Part shown: positions 41,621-45,095 of the stretch, in pieces | Numbering within the stretch: the first letter of the stretch is position 1 | How the letters are laid out: every line of letters begins with the position of its first letter | Source of the DNA: Candidatus Nanopelagicaceae bacterium | GTDB lineage: Bacteria > Actinomycetota > Actinomycetes > Nanopelagicales > Nanopelagicaceae | Direction of reading: 5' to 3' | Length of the DNA: 45,095 bases | Assembly (NCBI GenBank): GCA_947490625.1 | Contig: CANLHC010000002.1 | Coordinates: 1 to 45,095, forward strand | Notes under the pieces: generated by a model | Told to the model about the DNA's origin: nothing | What the model saw: only the letters and a program-made list of their open reading frames with translations | Database searches by the model: none | Translations under genes and position numbers: made by a program

Positions 41621-42706
41621 ATGTCAACAGCACAAGGATTTGGTGGTCGTCTCTACTCTGGTGAGAAATCATTTAACATCGTAGGGAATGCCAAACGTTG
41701 GTACATACTCTCGGCTGTCTTTACCCTGATTTCTATCGGTGCGCTGGCTGTTCAAGGCTTGCACTTGGGAATCGAATTTAAGGGTGGATCTGCCTATTCA
41801 TTTAACTCCACGACCGTAACAGTCGAACAAGCCCGTACGGCCGTTGAAGCGACAGGTTTTTCTGGTGAGTTAATTGTCCAGAAAGTTGGCGACGACAAGA
41901 TAAGAATTCAAACAGGTTCACTCACAACAGCGGAATCTGATGCAGTAGAAGCTGCAATTGTTTCAACATTCGGCGTAAGCCAAGGAGAGATCGATACCCA
42001 GATCATTGGGCCATCCTGGGGTAAGGAGATTACTAAGAAGGCGCTCTACGGTTTGATTGCCTTCCTTATCGTTATTCTGCTCTTCCTCACAATGGCCTTT
42101 GAGTCAAAGATGGCGATCGCAGCAATTTTCGCTGTAGTTCACGACGTCTTAATCACCGTGGGTATCTATGCTCTGGTCGGCTTCGACGTTACTCCGGCAA
42201 CAGTTATTGGCTTCCTTACAATTCTTGGCTATTCGCTGTACGACACGGTTGTAGTTTTTGACAAAGTTCGTGAAAACACTCGCACCATTAATTCAACGAG
42301 CAAATACACGTATTCACAAGCGACAAACCTTGCAGTAAACCAAACAATTGTGCGCTCAATTAACACTTCTGTTATCGCTCTGTTGCCGGTTGCTGCGATC
42401 CTATTTGTTGGCGCGGGGTTACTAGGTGCTGGAACGCTCAAGGATCTTGCTTTAGCGCTTTTCATAGGAATGATCGTTGGCGCTTATTCATCTATCTTTA
42501 TCGCGCCTCCAGTTCTTGCGCAACTGCGTGAGAAGGAGCCAGCCATGATGGCTTTGGCAAAGCGAGTTCAGGCAAGAAGCGGTGCTTCAAGTGCTGAAAC
42601 TTCACCCGCTATCTCTGCATCTGCGAAATCAGCGCCGACAACTTCGGTAGCTACCACTGAACGACGTGGGCCTCGTAATCAACCAAAGCGTAAAGGTCGC
42701 AAGTAG
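41621..42706 (+). CDS. secF: Protein translocase subunit SecF
   Basis: A 361-residue partner of SecD with six membrane helices. Signature stretches are LGIEFKGGSAYSF near residue 48, and IGFLTILGYSLYDTVVVFDKVRENT, then RSINTSVIALLPVAAIL. The C-terminal 50 residues are Ala/Ser/Thr-rich and end with a basic tail (RRGPRNQPKRKGRK). The start is ATG 41621, 1 base after the secD stop, with GGAGG about 6 bases upstream; an earlier in-frame start would lie within secD. Confidence 0.95.
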   Translation: MSTAQGFGGRLYSGEKSFNIVGNAKRWYILSAVFTLISIGALAVQGLHLGIEFKGGSAYSFNSTTVTVEQARTAVEATGFSGELIVQKVGDDKIRIQTGSLTTAESDAVEAAIVSTFGVSQGEIDTQIIGPSWGKEITKKALYGLIAFLIVILLFLTMAFESKMAIAAIFAVVHDVLITVGIYALVGFDVTPATVIGFLTILGYSLYDTVVVFDKVRENTRTINSTSKYTYSQATNLAVNQTIVRSINTSVIALLPVAAILFVGAGLLGAGTLKDLALALFIGMIVGAYSSIFIAPPVLAQLREKEPAMMALAKRVQARSGASSAETSPAISASAKSAPTTSVATTERRGPRNQPKRKGRK

Positions 42707-42717
42707 AAATCCTTCCT

Positions 42718-44871
42718 ATGAATGATCTCCTCGCGCCCATTGTTAATGGGTTGCGAGAGCATCATCCACAGTCCGATTTTTCTGAGATTGAGCGAGCCTT
42801 TGAAACTGCTCGCATAGCCCATACGGGGCAATTGCGAAAATCTGGCGAAGATTACATTACCCATCCCGTTGCGGTGACACAGATTCTTGTCGATCTTGGT
42901 CTGGATCAAGAGACAGTTATTGCCTCGCTCTTACATGACACCGTTGAGGATACTCCTTACTCACTTGAGCAATTAAGAGATGATTTCGGTGATCACATCG
43001 CCGCTCTTGTCGATGGCGTAACCAAGCTCGACAAATTGGCTTACGGGCCAACCGCCGAGGCTGAAACCGTGCGAAAAATGGTAATCGCTATGTCACGCGA
43101 TATTCGCGTTCTGGTAATTAAATTAGCCGATCGACTACATAACGCACGAACCTGGAAATATGTATCGGGGGAGAGCGCGCTTCGAAAAGCACGCGAGACT
43201 CTGGATATCTACGCCCCGTTAGCACATCGATTAGGTATGAACGCCCTTAAGTGGGAGTTAGAAGATCTGAGCTTTGAAGTACTTGAACCTAAGAAATTCG
43301 AAGAGATCTCCCGACTTGTTGCAGAGCGAAGCCCCAAGAGAGATGCGCTCACTAAAGAGGTGATTGATGCCGTTAACGCTGATCTCGCAGCTGATTCAAT
43401 AATTTCAACAGTGACAGGACGGCAGAAACACTTCTTTAGCGTCTATCAAAAGATGGTGGTGCGAGGCCGAGAGTTCAATGATATTTATGACCTCGTTGGT
43501 ATTCGTGTCCTCGTCAATGATGTTCGCGATTGTTATGCCGTACTTGGATCGATACACGCGCGATGGAGCCCGGTGCCTGGTCGCTTTAAAGATTACATCG
43601 CTATGCCTAAGTTCAACCTCTATCAATCACTGCACACCACTGTGATCGGTCCTGGCGGTAAAGCGGTGGAGATTCAGATCCGAACCTATGAGATGCATTC
43701 CCGTGCCGAATTCGGTATCGCCGCTCACTGGAAATATAAGGATAGTTCGGGTGGTCCCGAGAACACGCCTGAAATGATTTGGTTGAAGCAACTTCATGAG
43801 TGGCAGAAGGAAACAGAAGATCCATCGGAGTTTCTTGAAGCGCTTCGCTTTGATCTTGGTACCCCTGAAGTCTTCGTCTTTACCCCGAAGGGAAGTGTTA
43901 TCGCTCTTCCAGGTGGATCAACACCGGTGGATTTCGCCTATTCGGTACACACCGATGTAGGAAATCGATGTGCTGGCGCAAAGGTCAATGGAAGATTAGT
44001 TCCACTGGAGACCAAACTTTCAAATGGTGATGTTGTTGAAGTGGTAACAAATAAGAGCCCGACGGCTAGTCCGTCGCGTGATTGGCTCAACTTTGTTAAG
44101 AGCCCACGTGCTCGTTCAAAGATTAAAGCGTGGTTCTCAAAAGAGCGCCGTGAAGAGGCGGTAGATGCTGGACGAGAATCAATTGCGCGTCAGATGCGAA
44201 AAGCTGGACTTCCGCTACAGAAGATTTTTGCGGGCCATTCTCTCCTCGAGTTAGCACACGAACTCAGATACCCGGATATCGATGCGCTCTACATCGCAGT
44301 AGGGGACGGCCATGTCTCTGCGCCATCGATTGTTGAAAAGTTAGTAGCGGCGATCGGCGTTGAAGATTCTCACCCAGAGCCAACGATTGAATATATTCCA
44401 ACAGGAGTCCCGACAACTCGTCGTTCGAGTACGGCTATCGAGGTAGAAGGCGTCGGCGATGTCTTGGTCAAACTTGCTCGTTGTTGCACACCCGTTCCGG
44501 GGGACTCAATCCTAGGATTTATCACCAAGGGGAGTGGTGTTTCGGTACATCGAACCGATTGCATCAATAGTGATGATCTCAGGCTGAATCAGGCAGAACG
44601 AATAGTTAATGTTCGCTGGTTGGCCGGTGCTGGCTCGCTCTTTCTAGTCAACATTCAAGTGGAAGCGCTGGATCGTGCTCGATTACTTGCCGATGTCACC
44701 CGTACGCTCTCAGAACAGCATGTAAATATCTTGAGCGCATCGGTGAGCACCTCAAAAGATCGTGTTGCAATCTCTAAATTCACCTTTGAAATGGCAGATG
44801 CCACGCATCTTGATTCGGTATTGGCTGCAGTGCGCAGTGTTGAAGGCGTCTACGACGTTTATAGAAGTTAG
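42718..44871 (+). CDS. rel: Bifunctional (p)ppGpp synthetase/hydrolase
   Basis: A 717-residue stringent-response enzyme that makes and breaks (p)ppGpp. The HD hydrolase domain has ITHPVAVTQIL (H49), SLLHDTVEDT (H73, D74) and KLADRLHNART. The synthetase domain has DIYDLVGIRVLV, RFKDYIAMPKFNLYQSLHTT, and VEIQIRTYEMHSRAEFGIAAHW. The RFKD form fits a bifunctional Rel. The TGS domain starts near residue 385, the zinc-finger region has KLARCCTPVPGD, and the C-terminus is an ACT domain. No ribosome binding site or clear leaderless box was found. Confidence 0.96.
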   Translation: MNDLLAPIVNGLREHHPQSDFSEIERAFETARIAHTGQLRKSGEDYITHPVAVTQILVDLGLDQETVIASLLHDTVEDTPYSLEQLRDDFGDHIAALVDGVTKLDKLAYGPTAEAETVRKMVIAMSRDIRVLVIKLADRLHNARTWKYVSGESALRKARETLDIYAPLAHRLGMNALKWELEDLSFEVLEPKKFEEISRLVAERSPKRDALTKEVIDAVNADLAADSIISTVTGRQKHFFSVYQKMVVRGREFNDIYDLVGIRVLVNDVRDCYAVLGSIHARWSPVPGRFKDYIAMPKFNLYQSLHTTVIGPGGKAVEIQIRTYEMHSRAEFGIAAHWKYKDSSGGPENTPEMIWLKQLHEWQKETEDPSEFLEALRFDLGTPEVFVFTPKGSVIALPGGSTPVDFAYSVHTDVGNRCAGAKVNGRLVPLETKLSNGDVVEVVTNKSPTASPSRDWLNFVKSPRARSKIKAWFSKERREEAVDAGRESIARQMRKAGLPLQKIFAGHSLLELAHELRYPDIDALYIAVGDGHVSAPSIVEKLVAAIGVEDSHPEPTIEYIPTGVPTTRRSSTAIEVEGVGDVLVKLARCCTPVPGDSILGFITKGSGVSVHRTDCINSDDLRLNQAERIVNVRWLAGAGSLFLVNIQVEALDRARLLADVTRTLSEQHVNILSASVSTSKDRVAISKFTFEMADATHLDSVLAAVRSVEGVYDVYRS

Positions 44872-44874
44872 CGT

Positions 44875-45095
44875 TTAGCTAAATTCGCTCAGGTTTTTCT
44901 GAGCTTCAGCAAGCCAAACCTTACGGGCCGCAGCAGACTCACGTGCTTCTTGTGCCTTCTTATCATTGCCAGCCTTGGCAGATTTTTCAGCAACTTTTTC
45001 GTAGTTCTCGATTGCTGCGGTGAGTTGAGCAACAACATCGGCAGCACGAGCCTTAGCCGCTGGATCACTCTTTCGCCAAACTTCAGCTTCGGCAG
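44875..45095 (-). CDS. DUF349 domain protein, C-terminal part
   Basis: The frame is open to the window edge on minus, giving 73 C-terminal residues with stop TAA at 44875. The piece VWRKSDPAAKARAADVVAQL and the following Lys/Ala/Glu-rich helix ending KVWLAEAQKNLSEFS fit the last helical repeat of actinobacterial DUF349 proteins, which lie next to rel in several genomes. It is helical and charged, with no visible membrane segment. The function is unknown. It ends 3 bases from rel, and a 6-bp hairpin (44887-44904) falls in its last codons. Confidence 0.78.
   Translation of the reverse strand, partial: AEAEVWRKSDPAAKARAADVVAQLTAAIENYEKVAEKSAKAGNDKKAQEARESAAARKVWLAEAQKNLSEFS
44887..44904. other. 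Hairpin at the rel / DUF349 convergent end
   Basis: GCTCAG, a T-rich 6-base loop and CTGAGC form a perfect 6-bp stem 15 bases after the rel stop, within the DUF349 C-terminus. No T-run follows, so termination is uncertain. Confidence 0.35.

Noticed and set aside
1-45095. CRISPR array, insertion sequence or prophage
   Set aside because: No direct-repeat array with spacers, transposase, integrase or phage structural gene was found in any frame.

Overview
The window reads as a gene-dense chromosomal segment of a small, moderate-GC actinobacterium. Gene content and order resemble the mycobacterial neighbourhoods nadA/erpA/adoK/cta/qcr/trpD and thrS/HIT/pgsA/patA/pimA/pdxST/yebC/ruvCAB/secDF/rel, but with short spacers, many 1-40 bp overlaps and AT-richer DNA. 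This suits a streamlined freshwater lineage such as the acI group (Nanopelagicales). That placement is inference from layout and composition; no search was run. No insertion sequence, prophage, CRISPR array or rRNA gene was seen, and no stretch over about 300 bases lacks a gene.

Layout. (1) 1-4430: the 3' end of gcvT, then a minus-strand operon under a cobalamin riboswitch that encodes a secreted SCO2322-family protein and a complete ECF importer (T, fused A-A', S), probably for vitamin B12 or a corrinoid. (2) 4431-8570: a DUF3043 membrane protein and nadA on minus, erpA and adoK on plus, and a cysteine-desulfurase-like protein that lacks the PLP lysine. (3) 8610-16840: the respiratory block. 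ctaC-ctaD-ctaF on plus and ctaE-qcrC-qcrA-qcrB on minus converge on an SRPBCC gene and an EamA transporter. Together they encode the cytochrome bcc-aa3 supercomplex. (4) 16950-22550: a receiver-like protein, trpD, a DEDDh exonuclease, a PGPGW protein, an aldo/keto reductase and an M3 peptidase. (5) 22520-26120: a more accessory stretch with a low-molecular-weight phosphatase, a membrane-anchored methyltransferase, an APH-fold kinase, a sulfotransferase-like protein and a LysE exporter. (6) 26130-26870: tRNA-Val, a cupin gene, tRNA-Cys and tRNA-Gly on minus. (7) 26940-35520: pabB-pabC, thrS-HIT, a degenerate EF-G-like protein, and the phosphatidylinositol mannoside operon pgsA-patA-pimA followed by a DUF3048 gene. 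(8) 35540-45095: pdxS-pdxT, yebC, ruvC-ruvA-ruvB, secD-secF, rel, and the C-terminus of a DUF349 protein.

The strongest structure beyond the genes is a repeated start-site pattern. At least 17 genes have a TANNNT hexamer, mostly TAGNNT, ending exactly 6-8 nt before the start codon, and no ribosome binding site. This is what leaderless transcription looks like. It also fixes several start codons and shows divergent pairs whose -10 boxes lie almost on top of each other.
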